Shown here in pieces: positions 52,900-64,000 of a DNA stretch of 64,000 nucleotides (its first letter is position 1; each line of letters starts with the position of its first letter). Below the pieces are notes generated by a model that did no database searches, was not told the origin of the DNA, and saw only the letters and a program-made list of their open reading frames with translations. Source of the DNA: Acanthornis magna (Eukaryota > Chordata > Aves > Passeriformes > Acanthizidae); contig JAWUZG010000332.1 of NCBI GenBank assembly GCA_036785705.1, positions 4,030,001 to 4,094,000 of the forward strand. Reading direction: 5' to 3'. Made by a program: the position numbers and the translations under genes.

Positions 52900-53244
52900 C
52901 TAAAGGATAGAGGAGGATGGAAGGAGATGGGACAGCAATGTAAATAATCGGGAGCGGCAGAACAAAGACGAAAAAGAAGCCCGAGAAGGAAGAAAAAAAC
53001 CTAAATAGATAAGAAAGAGAATTCTAAGATGCTTAAAATAAGAAAATGAAGAAAGCAAGGAAAAAAATATCAAGCTAGCGAAGAAAGAGGAGGAAGGAAT
53101 GAAGAACGATTTGCAAAAAAACAGGGGGAGATAAGTAAGAAAAATAATGAAAAAAAAGAGGAGCATGGTAGGAAGAAACGTCAGAAGAGATGGCCATGAC
53201 GGAGAACAGGCGCGGGCGAATGTCGCGGAGATTGTGAGGCGGCG

Positions 53245-53270
53245 CAGCAGCGCACGGTGTCGCTACAGGC
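53245..53270 (+). promoter_or_regulatory. Candidate CSE/CTCF promoter element, alpha exon 2
   Basis: CAGCGCACGGTGTCGCT core about 165 bp before the ATG, differing from the exon 1 copy at one base after the CGCT box (CGCTA versus CGCTG). Confidence 0.4.
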
Positions 53271-53435
53271 TCAGGAACGATGTCTCAGCGGCTCCGCCCC
53301 GGTGCGGCGGAGAGCCCGGCTGTGAGCGCGGGGGGGCGGCGCGAGCTGGGCAGCAGAACCGGGGAGTCCGGGCGGCGGCGGAGAGCCGGGCGGGGGCCGG
53401 CAGCCACAGCCACAACGACAGCCACAGCGGCAGCG

Positions 53436-55955
53436 ATGGGCGATCGTTGGTGTCCGGTGGTGGTGCGGGTGCTGGTGCTGCAGGCGGCCTGGGCGCTGGC
53501 GGGCGGGCAGGTGCGCTACTCGGTGCCGGAGGAAGCCAAGGCCGGCACGGTGGTGGGGCGTCTGGCGCAGGACCTGGGCCTGGAGGCGGGCGAGGCGGAG
53601 GCGCGGCGGCTGCGGCTGGTGGCGCAGGGCCGGCGGGCGAGCGTGGAGGTGAGCGGGGCGAGCGGCGCGCTGCTGGTGAGCTCGCGGCTCGACCGGGAGG
53701 AGCTGTGCGGCAAGAGCGCGCCGTGCGCGCTGCGGCTGGAGGTGCTGGTGGAGCGGCCGCTGCGCGTCTTCCACGTGGAGCTGGAGGTCACCGACATCAA
53801 CGACAATGCCCCCATCTTCCCCGCCGCCCGAAAAAACCTCAGCATCGCGGAATTCACCACCTTGCCGGGGTCTCGTTTCCCGCTGGAGGGCGCATCGGAT
53901 GCAGATATCGGAGCGAATGCTCAGCTCTCCTACACACTCAGCCCCAGCGAGCATTTCTCCCTGGATTTACAAAAATCGAATGAGGGAAATATTGAACCTG
54001 AACTTGTTTTAACGAAATCTCTGGACCGCGAGACGATTCCCGTGCACAGGTTGGTGCTGACAGCGACTGACGAGGGCCGGCCGTCTCTGACGGGGACGAT
54101 GGAGCTGGTGATCTCGGTGCTGGATGTCAACGACAACGCCCCCAAGTTCAACCAGTCGGTGTATAAAGTCCAGCTGCCAGAGAGTGCTGCTCTGGGGGCA
54201 CTGGTGACGCGTGTGAATGCTACGGACGCAGACGAGGGTATTAACAGTGAGGTGACCTATACCGTGACGAACTTCATTCCCCCGAGTGGAAGAGATGTGA
54301 TTTCCATCAATCCAATGACCGGGGAAATTCACCTCACGGGCTCCCTAGACTTTGAAGAAGTCAATGTACTTAATTTTCGTATTGAAGCGAAAGATCAAGG
54401 AACACCCCCGCTCTCCGACCATTGCAAGTTGGTGGTGGAGGTGGTGGACGTGAACGATAATGCGCCAGAGGTTTGGGTGACGTCGCTGTCGGTGCCGGTG
54501 CCGGAGGACGCGTCGGTGGGGACGGTGGTAGCGCTGCTGAGCGTGTCGGACCGGGACTCGGGGGCGAACGGTCGCGTGCGGTGCTGGGTGTGGCCGGCGT
54601 CGCCGTTCGGTCTGGAGGCGACATTCGCGGGCTCGTACTCGCTGGTGCTGCGCGAGGCGCTGGACCGGGAGCGCGTGTCGGAGTACGAGGTGGAGGTGCG
54701 TGCGGAGGACGGCGGAGCGCCGCCGCTGCGCGCCAGCCGCGGGGTGCGCGTGCCGGTGTCGGACGTGAACGACAACGCGCCGGCGTTCGCGCAGGCGGTG
54801 TACACGGTGCTGGCGCGGGAGAACAACGCGGCGGGCGCGGAGCTGGCGCGGCTGTGGGCGCGGGACCCGGACGAGGCGGGCAACGGGCGCGTGAGCTACT
54901 CGGTGTGGGAGGGCGGCGTGGCCGAGGCCGCGGGCTCCTTGTCGTCGTCGTCGGGAGGTGGCGTGTGGCGTGCGGCGTCGAGCTACGTGTCGGTGGACGC
55001 GGAGAGCGGGCGTCTGTGGGCGCTGCAGCCCTTGGACTACGAGGAGCTGCAGGTGCTGCAGTTCGAGGTGCGTGCGGTGGACGCGGGGGAGCCGCCGCTG
55101 TGCGGCAACGCCACGGTGCAGCTCTTCGTGCTGGACGAGAACGACAACGCGCCGGCGCTGCTGCCGCCCGCGGGCTCGGGGCCGGAGGCGGGCGCCGTGG
55201 CGGCCGAGGCTCCGGCGGCGGTAGCGGCGGGGGTATCGGGGGCGGTGTCGGGCACGCTGTGGGCGTGGGCGGCATGGGGGGCGCCGGCGGGGCAGGTGGT
55301 GGCGAAGATCCGCGCGGTGGACGCCGACTCGGGCTACAACGCGTGGCTGCGCTACGAGCTGTGGGAGCCGCGGGGCAAGGGCCCGTTCCGCGTGGGGCTC
55401 TACAGCGGCGAGGTGAGCACGGCGCGGGCGCTCGAGGAGGCGGACGGCCCTCGCCAGCGGCTGGTGATCGTGGTGCGCGACCACGGCGAGCCGGCGCGCT
55501 CGGCCACGGCCACGCTCAGCGTGTCGCTGGTGGAGGCGGCCGAGGCGGCGCTGGCCGCGGGATCCTCGTCGTCGTCGTCGTCGTCGTTGTTGTCGGGGCT
55601 GCGTCCGGCGTCGGGCGCGGAGAGCGGCTCAGGTGCGGCGAGTGCGGCGACGAACGTGTGGCTGGTGGTGGCCATCTGCGCCGTGTCGAGCCTGTTCCTG
55701 CTGGCCGTGGTGCTGTACGCGGCGTCGCGCTGGGCGCCGCGGGCGGCCGTGCTCTCGGGGCCCGGGCCCACGACGCTCGTGTGCGCCAGCGAAGTGGGCA
55801 GCTGGTCGTACTCGCAGCGCCACAGCCGGAGCCTGTGCGTGGCGGACGGCGCGGGCAAGAGCGACCTCATGGTTTTCAGCCCCAACTTCCCTCCGCCTCC
55901 GCCCGGCCCTGCGGCCAAGGACACGCAGCCGGAGCCGTCTGCTCTCCTGGACACG
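53436..55955 (+). CDS. PCDHA: Protocadherin-alpha variable exon 2
   Basis: Second alternative first exon of the alpha cluster, 840 codons. The start at 53436 (MGDRWCPVVVRVLVLQ) is chosen because the signal peptide follows directly and the same start is used in exon 1. An in-frame ATG 156 bp upstream would add an Arg/Ala-rich extension and is absent in exon 1. Same six EC repeats, membrane span and alpha-type tail as exon 1. It is distinct in EC2-EC3: LSIAEFTTLPGS replaces LSLSENSPPGS, and YTVTNFIPPSGRDV replaces YSLQILFPQGGRDV. Those are the domains that set homophilic specificity, so it probably recognises a different partner surface. It ends in phase 0 at GACACG|GTCAGT. Confidence 0.93.
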
Positions 55956-58900
55956 GTCAGTGACCCTCCCTTTCCCATCTCTACTTATTCTCCCCCTCTT
56001 CTGTCCCTTCTCGCTCGCCCCCTGGGCGCGCCCTTTTGGGATTCAGAGTCAGTTCCCTCGGTTGGAGGGTGGTGGGTGCTTGGCGGGTGCTTAAAGAATT
56101 GAAAGGCGCCTTTGTACCTGCCGCCTCGTGCTTTTTTTATCCCCACGGCTCTTGCTGATGGGCAGGAAGGCCTTTGCCGAAGTGAAATTGTAGAGGTACC
56201 CCTTTGACGTTCCGTTCCGGAGCTGAGATTTTCTCTGTGGATATGAAGCCTTCTCCCCTAAGATTTAATCACTGCTCGATGCGATGAAAACTCGGTGTCA
56301 AGCTTTGCACACAATGCTCTTGCTTACTGCTATGTAGAGTTTCCACCCGGGCTTAGTGGTGGAGTGCAAAACAAGGAGGCTGTGCTGTGCTATGCTATCA
56401 GTCCCCCAGGCAGTATGTACTGCCCTGTTGCCTTTGCTGACTGCTGACAGTGCTGGTATGACATGTGGTTTCTTCTCTATCCTCATCTTCTGTCATTTTC
56501 CTCTAAAAGAGATGTGAGGTGAAGATTTGGACTTCCGGTCTAATGTATTTTCAAACTGCATAGCGTAGTTTCTCCATTTCATTTGGTCCAACAGAGTCAT
56601 TGGGAATACTGGAAAGACCTTATGGAGCTTTAGTGGGGTTTTAGTTTGTTGATTTGTGGTTTTTTGTTGTTGATTTTGTTGGGTTTTTTTGTTTTCCCAC
56701 AGTTTTTGTTAGCTCTCGTTGTGAACTTGCCTTTGTGACTGGACAGGAGGCTATATGTACACTGACCTGTATTGACAGTTTTTCAATTTCTCCTATACAG
56801 TAGATGTAATTTGCTACATTGCTGTGCTTGTCAGCATGTGGATTGCTCTCTCTGTCTCTCTCTCTGACACGACTGCCCATTTCCATGAGATCTGTCCTGA
56901 CCTGAGCTCTCTAGAGAGTATTACTCTCAGGTCTGTAGCATTTGCCCCTGGAATTTCTGACCTCAAGGTGCAGCTGCAGAGAGTCTGATACACACACTAC
57001 TTGGGATGCCACCTATGTTGTGTCGACAGTGTTCCGATTGCTGGGAAGGGTGAGCAAAAGTGAAATTGAGCCTTGGGATGGGAATTTGTGATGTCACAGA
57101 AGTGAATATGGTTGTGGCACTAAGTAGAGCCTGACTACGTGGTGATGTGAAAGACGACCTTGTGCAATGGGAAGACTTGTCTGGAGGAACTGGAAATCTG
57201 TGGGGAGACCACAGGCCATGTCATAAGGAAAGCAGAATGGGAGATGGGAAATGATGCTTTTTTCTGAGGAATACAGGTTGCAGACTGAGGAATGGAGGAT
57301 GCCTACAGAAAAGCAGGAGGCAAGATGGGCACAGAGTGTTTCTGCCCAGGATCCTTTCCCAGGTACCAAGGGTCTGTGGCTGGAGGCCTTCAGGATCTTG
57401 AGATAATATGTGGTATTGAAATGGCCGTGAAACCCTTTGAGGTTATGAGTATCTCCTATCAGAGACAGTCCCTTGTGCTGCTACTGGCCTAACATATGGA
57501 ATTTATTGGATAAGAGCTGATAACTTCCAGACGGATGAACATTTCTGCTGCTGTTTTGGGAATGTTGTTGTGGGAGGGCGGCACTCTAACTCGCTGTCTT
57601 TGTGTACTCCAGGATGTTTATAAAAGCTTCCACAGCTGTTGCCATGGTGTATCTGTGCTTCTCTTCAGACATGATTTTTAAGGGCAGTTGAGGGGGCGGG
57701 TGTTATCTTGTTGGTTCTTCCCCTACTTGTGCTCTTGCACAGTCAGTCTGGGTAGAGATGGTGTGTCCTGTTATCACACAGCTCATTCTGGAGTCTGGAT
57801 GTGCACACCAAACCTCCTCATCTACAGAGCAGCCCAGCTCTGGTTTTCTATTGTAGAAATTCTCCCACACAGTTAAATTTTTGACTATGTTTGGGCTTCG
57901 GTTTTTGGTGTGGTCTCTTGAAGGAGAAGATGTGTGGGGAGTCAGATCAGAATTGTTCAGGACTCTAATCAGAGAACCTTTAAGAACTCAGTTTGTATTT
58001 GAAATTGCTGAAAAGGCAGAAAGCACCATGGCATGTGGGAAAGGTCAAAGAGTCATAGAATAGATTTGCAGCACTCTATATAATACTCTTTGTGTTAGCT
58101 ATTAGGGAAGGTGATGATTTGAATACATCATCGGGGAGGAAATAGAGAATATCTGCTTAGTTATGGAGATGCCAGTTCCCAGGGCACCAGATAGATGATT
58201 AGAGGAGAATATCTCAGGAAGGCTGCCACCACACAGTGCTACTCTCCTGGGATGCTGCCAGGACACCCAGAAGTTCTGCAAATCTTTGGGCACTGTTGTT
58301 GTTTTTGGTATTGCTGCTTGTGAAGACATCTGCCATGTGTGCCTTTAATTACTTGGGTTTGCTGTGGTATATTTTTGGTCAAAGAGAAGCTTTTGAAATT
58401 TGGATCATGCTGCTGAACCTCCTTTGAACCTTTTCCTCGTTACCTCTCTCTCCTCTTAGTCTTGCTAGACTGGTCTTGTTATTCAAGATCTTGCCAAAAC
58501 TTGCATTTCGATACAGCAGAATGAGACCTTTTGTTTTATTCGCTTCTCTATCAAACTGCACATGATTTTGTTTTGTTGGTTTTGTTTGTTGTTTTATTTC
58601 CTGTCTTTCATTGGGAATGTGGCAGTTATTTGGGCTATTCCCCATCAGTGTGGGGGTGTCTGTTCTGCTCTCCTGAGCTAAGTTCCATCTAGAGAGAATA
58701 TCTGTAGTTTACAGGTCTGCTGTTTTCTTCCCCTATGAGAAGTGCATAATGGGCACTGCACACTCTCCAGTTTTTGTGGAACATAAGTAATTTTTTCCTG
58801 TGCATCTTCCCCAGAAACAGTGATAGTGTTAAGAGCAACTATTCTTTAAAACCAACTTCCCTTCCCCAAAAATATTTCTTTTCTGAAGATGGAACCAGTT

Positions 58901-60332
58901 AAGAGGTAAGTCGTACACCAGAAGTGGATGTATTTGAGAGACAGGTGTGCTTTAGTTCCTGTTCAGTTGTGGCATCTTTTTGTTGAATCACCAAAATGTT
59001 CACCCAATTGGACCAACAAAGCACCTTTGCCTGGTCTCATTCCCTTTCTGATGTTTCCAGGCACAGCCTGAGTGCGTGACAGCAAGCAGGGATGGAGGAG
59101 GGACCAAAATCCATTTCACTAAATAGATGTGTTGGAAGGTCAAGAGGATGTTCTTAGTGACAATGCTGTGGTGTTACCTTCATGACTTTTGTTTGACCGT
59201 GTGTCAAATGGATCATTCTAATGTGAGTGAAGGTTTTCCGTGGGGCCTAATGCTCTTATATATCAAGGTTCTTGGTGTGCTGTCTAGGCAGTGAGTGCCT
59301 GCCTGAAAGGAAGACAGGAACTTTGAACATCGAGGTGGAAAGTGAGTCAGGAAGGATCGATGTACATGAAGGGTCCTCAGGAGCTGTGTTTGCCCAGTTA
59401 TTTTTCAGCATTCTTGGAGGATTGTTGTGCTGAAATGTCGTATTGAGTTCCTAAATGAGAAACTCTGCTGTGTTTGCACTCTCTCAAGTCAGTTTACACA
59501 GATGTCCCAAAAGATCTGGCTGATGTTTCAGTGAGTGGTGAAACCTGTTCTGATGCAGTAGAACTGTTCTTTGCCATCTAACTGCCTTGCTGTGTTATTG
59601 CTGGGTCCTTGAGAAGACTGGAGGTTGAAGAGTGTAACCTTTCTCCTGAAGGGAGGGGAAGTTATCAGTGCATGGATGGCAAGTAAGTTGTGCCCTATCC
59701 ACATGGATAGGAGGTGTCAGGAAGAGAAATGAGAACTCTGGCCCATGACATGTCCATGGTTTGTGCCAAGGATGCTGTAAGTATTTTTAAAATGTTTGTT
59801 AAAGGAAAGAATACACAGAAGATGTAAGTATTGAAGTAGAAAAGAAGGGGAGGCAATGACAAGAAAGAAGGAGAGGAAAGGAGAAGAGAAAGGAAGAAGG
59901 ATGTAGAAAGAAGGGGATTAAATAAAAAGAAAGAAGGATGTGAAGGAAGAAGAAGAATGTTCAGAGAAGAACAATGAGATACATTGCCAAAGAACACGTC
60001 CATTGTTCATTGCGAGGATTTGGAAAATATTTTAGTTAAGAAAAGAAAAGATCACAAGAGACAAGGTGGAAACAGAAGATGAGAGAGGAAAAGACTTAGG
60101 ACAGGGAGAAGCAGGAAAGAAAAGACATAGAGAAAGAACGAGAAAAGAAAAAGGAAAGATGGAAAATGGAATGGAAAAGAAGAAACACCAGAAGGAAATA
60201 ATAATTTTTTTTTAAAAAAAGATAGGAGGAGCCTATGGGAAAAATATAAAACGACAACAAAAGTATGAAATGAGGAACAGAATGGAAACATAAAAAAGAC
60301 GATAAGAGTTGACAAGCACGCAACGACCTTAC

Positions 60333-60478
60333 CTGTAGATATTGAGCGGAGTTGGTCCCTAAGAGCCTTGGTTAGAGGGCCGCTCTCCGGCAGTAATACC
60401 GCGTAATTGGCCCTGATGACTCCGACTTTGATGGTCCCCTCCGCGGCGCCGGAGAAAACTGGCAACCTTCCAGCTTGG
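60333..60478 (-). other. Exon-like island on the minus strand, copy 3
   Basis: Identical, as far as read, to the 52754-52899 island, including both splice-like borders. Its conservation reflects the recent duplication and is not independent evidence of function. Confidence 0.5.
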
Positions 60479-60823
60479 CTAAAGGATAGAGGAGGATGGA
60501 AGGAGATGGGACAGCAATGTAAATAATCGGGAGCGGCAGAACAAAGACGAAAAAGAAGCCCGAGAAGGAAGAAAAAAACCTAAATAGATAAGAAAGAGAA
60601 TTCTAAGATGCTTAAAATAAGAAAATGAAGAAAGCAAGGAAAAAAATATCAAGCTAGCGAAGAAAGAGGAGGAAGGAATGAAGAACGATTTGCAAAAAAA
60701 CAGGGGGAGATAAGTAAGAAAAATAATGAAAAAAAAGAGGAGCATGGTAGGAAGAAACGTCAGAAGAGATGGCCATGACGGAGAACAGGCGCGGGCGAAT
60801 GTCGCGGAGATTGTGAGGCGGCG

Positions 60824-60849
60824 CAGCAGCGCACGGTGTCGCTACAGGC
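60824..60849 (+). promoter_or_regulatory. Candidate CSE/CTCF promoter element, alpha exon 3
   Basis: Duplicate of the exon 2 element, at the same distance from the start codon. Confidence 0.4.
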
Positions 60850-61014
60850 TCAGGAACGATGTCTCAGCGGCTCCGCCCCGGTGCGGCGGAGAGCCCGGCT
60901 GTGAGCGCGGGGGGGCGGCGCGAGCTGGGCAGCAGAACCGGGGAGTCCGGGCGGCGGCGGAGAGCCGGGCGGGGGCCGGCAGCCACAGCCACAACGACAG
61001 CCACAGCGGCAGCG

Positions 61015-63528
61015 ATGGGCGATCGTTGGTGTCCGGTGGTGGTGCGGGTGCTGGTGCTGCAGGCGGCCTGGGCGCTGGCGGGCGGGCAGGTGCGCTACTC
61101 GGTGCCGGAGGAAGCCAAGGCCGGCACGGTGGTGGGGCGTCTGGCGCAGGACCTGGGCCTGGAGGCGGGCGAGGCGGAGGCGCGGCGGCTGCGGCTGGTG
61201 GCGCAGGGCCGGCGGGCGAGCGTGGAGGTGAGCGGGGCGAGCGGCGCGCTGCTGGTGAGCTCGCGGCTCGACCGGGAGGAGCTGTGCGGCAAGAGCGCGC
61301 CGTGCGCGCTGCGGCTGGAGGTGCTGGTGGAGCGGCCGCTGCGCGTCTTCCACGTGGAGCTGGAGGTCACCGACATCAACGACAATGCCCCCATCTTCCC
61401 CGCCGCCCGAAAAAACCTCAGCATCGCGGAATTCACCACCTTGCCGGGGTCTCGTTTCCCGCTGGAGGGCGCATCGGATGCAGATATCGGAGCGAATGCT
61501 CAGCTCTCCTACACACTCAGCCCCAGCGAGCATTTCTCCCTGGATTTACAAAAATCGAATGAGGGAAATATTGAACCTGAACTTGTTTTAACGAAATCTC
61601 TGGACCGCGAGACGATTCCCGTGCACAGGTTGGTGCTGACAGCGACTGACGAGGGCCGGCCGTCTCTGACGGGGACGATGGAGCTGGTGATCTCGGTGCT
61701 GGATGTCAACGACAACGCCCCCAAGTTCAACCAGTCGGTGTATAAAGTCCAGCTGCCAGAGAGTGCTGCTCTGGGGGCACTGGTGACGCGTGTGAATGCT
61801 ACGGACGCAGACGAGGGTATTAACAGTGAGGTGACCTATACCGTGACGAACTTCATTCCCCCGAGTGGAAGAGATGTGATTTCCATCAATCCAATGACCG
61901 GGGAAATTCACCTCACGGGCTCCCTAGACTTTGAAGAAGTCAATGTACTTAATTTTCGTATTGAAGCGAAAGATCAAGGAACACCCCCGCTCTCCGACCA
62001 TTGCAAGTTGGTGGTGGAGGTGGTGGACGTGAACGATAATGCGCCAGAGGTTTGGGTGACGTCGCTGTCGGTGCCGGTGCCGGAGGACGCGTCGGTGGGG
62101 ACGGTGGTAGCGCTGCTGAGCGTGTCGGACCGGGACTCGGGGGCGAACGGTCGCGTGCGGTGCTGGGTGTGGCCGGCGTCGCCGTTCGGTCTGGAGGCGA
62201 CATTCGCGGGCTCGTACTCGCTGGTGCTGCGCGAGGCGCTGGACCGGGAGCGCGTGTCGGAGTACGAGGTGGAGGTGCGTGCGGAGGACGGCGGAGCGCC
62301 GCCGCTGCGCGCCAGCCGCGGGGTGCGCGTGCCGGTGTCGGACGTGAACGACAACGCGCCGGCGTTCGCGCAGGCGGTGTACACGGTGCTGGCGCGGGAG
62401 AACAACGCGGCGGGCGCGGAGCTGGCGCGGCTGTGGGCGCGGGACCCGGACGAGGCGGGCAACGGGCGCGTGAGCTACTCGGTGTGGGAGGGCGGCGTGG
62501 CCGGGGCCGCGGGCTCCTTGTCGTCGTCGTCGGGAGGTGGCGTGTGGCGTGCGGCGTCGAGCTACGTGTCGGTGGACGCGGAGAGCGGGCGTCTGTGGGC
62601 GCTGCAGCCCTTGGACTACGAGGAGCTGCAGGTGCTGCAGTTCGAGGTGCGAGCGGTGGACGCGGGGGAGCCGCCGCTGTGCGGCAACGCCACGGTGCAG
62701 CTCTTCGTGCTGGACGAGAACGACAACGCGCCGGCGCTGCTGCCGCCCGCGGGCTCGGGGCCGGAGGCGGGCGCCGTGGCGGCCGAGGCTCCGGCGGCGG
62801 TAGCGGCGGGGGTATCGGGGGCGGTGTCGGGCACGCTGTGGGCGTGGGCGGCATGGGGGGCGCCGGCGGGGCAGGTGGTGGCGAAGATCCGCGCGGTGGA
62901 CGCCGACTCGGGCTACAACGCGTGGCTGCGCTACGAGCTGTGGGAGCCGCGGGGCAAGGGCCCGTTCCGCGTGGGGCTCTACAGCGGCGAGGTGAGCACG
63001 GCGCGGGCGCTCGAGGAGGCGGACGGCCCTCGCCAGCGGCTGGTGATCGTGGTGCGCGACCACGGCGAGCCGGCGCGCTCGGCCACGGCCACGCTCAGCG
63101 TGTCGCTGGTGGAGGCGGCCGAGGCGGCGCTGGCCGCGGGATCCTCGTCGTCGTCGTCGTTGTTGTCGGGGCTGCGTCCGGCGTCGGGCGCGGAGAGCGG
63201 CTCAGGTGCGGCGAGTGCGGCGACGAACGTGTGGCTGGTGGTGGCCATCTGCGCCGTGTCGAGCCTGTTCCTGCTGGCCGTGGTGCTGTACGCGGCGTCG
63301 CGCTGGGCGCCGCGGGCGGCCGTGCTCTCGGGGCCCGGGCCCACGACGCTCGTGTGCGCCAGCGAAGTGGGCAGCTGGTCGTACTCGCAGCGCCACAGCC
63401 GGAGCCTGTGCGTGGCGGACGGCGCGGGCAAGAGCGACCTCATGGTTTTCAGCCCCAACTTCCCTCCGCCTCCGCCCGGCCCTGCGGCCAAGGACACGCA
63501 GCCGGAGCCGTCTGCTCTCCTGGACACG
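61015..63528 (+). CDS. PCDHA: Protocadherin-alpha variable exon 3
   Basis: Third alternative first exon, 838 codons, nearly identical to exon 2 along its whole length, including EC2-EC3. Seen differences: two fewer Ser codons in the TCG run before the membrane span; Glu to Gly in the EC5 loop (GGVAEAAG to GGVAGAAG, near 62504); a silent CGT to CGA change near 62652; and a Leu to Phe change in the intron read-through frame. Its recognition surface should therefore equal that of exon 2, so it adds dosage or promoter choice and no new specificity. It ends in phase 0 at GACACG|GTCAGT. The constant exons are outside the window. Confidence 0.92.
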
Positions 63529-64000
63529 GTCAGTGACCCTCCCTTTCCCATCTCTACTTATTCTCCCCCTTTTCTGTCCCTTCTCGCTCGCCCCCTGGGC
63601 GCGCCCTTTTGGGATTCAGAGTCAGTTCCCTCGGTTGGAGGGTGGTGGGTGCTTGGCGGGTGCTTAAAGAATTGAAAGGCGCCTTTGTACCTGCCGCCTC
63701 GTGCTTTTTTTATCCCCACGGCTCTTGCTGATGGGCAGGAAGGCCTTTGCCGAAGTGAAATTGTAGAGGTACCCCTTTGACGTTCCGTTCCGGAGCTGAG
63801 ATTTTCTCTGTGGATATGAAGCCTTCTCCCCTAAGATTTAATCACTGCTCGATGCGATGAAAACTCGGTGTCAAGCTTTGCACACAATGCTCTTGCTTAC
63901 TGCTATGTAGAGTTTCCACCCGGGCTTAGTGGTGGAGTGCAAAACAAGGAGGCTGTGCTGTGCTATGCTATCAGTCCCCCAGGCAGTATGTACTGCCCTG
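63529..64000 (+). other. Start of the next intergenic copy
   Basis: Matches 48377-48842 and 55956-56421, showing that the tandem array goes on past the window. Confidence 0.85.

Larger units (their letters stand above)
48377..53435 (+). other. Intergenic part of the array, copy 1
   Basis: About 5 kb of noncoding DNA between variable exons 1 and 2, repeated at 55956-61014 with an unchanged 7,579-bp offset and no difference seen. It contains T-rich stretches (49060-49110), the purine-rich tracts at 52210-52740 and 52900-53170, and the exon-like island between them. No gene is seen on either strand. The short frames here recur in the next copy only because the DNA is duplicated. Confidence 0.85.
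55956..61014 (+). other. Intergenic part of the array, copy 2
   Basis: Repeat of 48377-53435 at a constant 7,579-bp offset; no gene. Includes the purine-rich tracts at about 59790-60320 and 60480-60750, with the exon-like island between them. Confidence 0.85.
46965..64000 (+). repeat. 7,579-bp tandem repeat array (two units plus a partial third)
   Basis: Position x and x+7,579 match from about 46965 (just inside the EC4 coding region of exon 1) to the window end. Unit 1 is about 46965-54543, unit 2 about 54544-62122, and a partial unit 3 follows. Each unit holds the EC4-to-tail half of one variable exon, the intergenic DNA, and the EC1-EC3 half of the next. Only a few substitutions and one 6-bp deletion (TCG run, near 63150) were seen in the last copy. 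The array continues off the right edge. Confidence 0.95.

Noticed and set aside
53280..53435. In-frame upstream ATG giving a 52-residue extension to alpha exons 2 and 3
   Set aside because: The extension is Arg/Ala-rich 5' UTR translation, absent from exon 1, and would bury the signal peptide.

Overview
The window looks like bird nuclear DNA. It carries intron-split vertebrate genes (a histidyl-tRNA synthetase, ZMAT2 and clustered protocadherins) and several short 3'-end fragments of CR1 LINEs with the typical avian ending (…ATTCTATGATTCTATGA). The order HARS / ZMAT2 / protocadherin-alpha is the conserved vertebrate neighbourhood of the clustered protocadherins. The species cannot be named from sequence alone.

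Layout. (1) 1-3943, minus strand: the 5' part of a histidyl-tRNA synthetase gene. Nine coding blocks are visible, and the C-terminal anticodon-binding exons lie off the left edge. (2) 3944-4062: a 119-bp shared promoter with two CACGTGAC boxes. (3) 4063-13001, plus: complete six-exon ZMAT2 (199 aa, spliceosomal zinc finger) with a CR1-rich first intron. (4) 13.0-22.0 kb: no gene recognised; one CR1 fragment and a perfect 20-bp inverted repeat. (5) 22.0-29.1 kb, plus: a CpG-rich promoter and a complete protocadherin (960 aa predicted). One large exon encodes six cadherin repeats and the membrane span. Three small exons then encode a private cytoplasmic tail resembling the clustered alpha/gamma constant tails. 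It stands upstream of, and separate from, the alpha cluster. (6) 29.1-45.2 kb: mostly noncoding, with two pentanucleotide microsatellites, AT-rich blocks that could be conserved elements, and an orphan CpG island near 40.5-41.4 kb. (7) 45.86-64.0 kb, plus: three protocadherin-alpha variable exons, each with its own promoter, expected to splice to alpha constant exons beyond the right edge.

The main surprise is in region 7. From about 46.97 kb to the end, the sequence repeats with a period of exactly 7,579 bp, apart from a 6-bp serine-repeat deletion in the last copy. The repeat boundary falls inside the fourth cadherin domain. Variable exons 2 and 3 are therefore nearly identical throughout. 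Exon 1 matches exon 2 in the EC1 and EC4-to-tail segments but differs in EC2-EC3, the recognition domains. Upstream of each alpha promoter, inside a long purine-rich tract, sits a GC-rich island that looks like an internal exon on the minus strand. It could belong to an antisense transcript.

How the genes work together: the protocadherins are single-pass cell-surface adhesion proteins used for neuronal self-recognition. Each alpha promoter drives one variable exon, chosen through promoter elements and CTCF. HARS and ZMAT2 are housekeeping genes (translation and splicing) sharing a divergent promoter. All exon coordinates come from reading splice signals and known protein families by eye; no alignment or database search was run.
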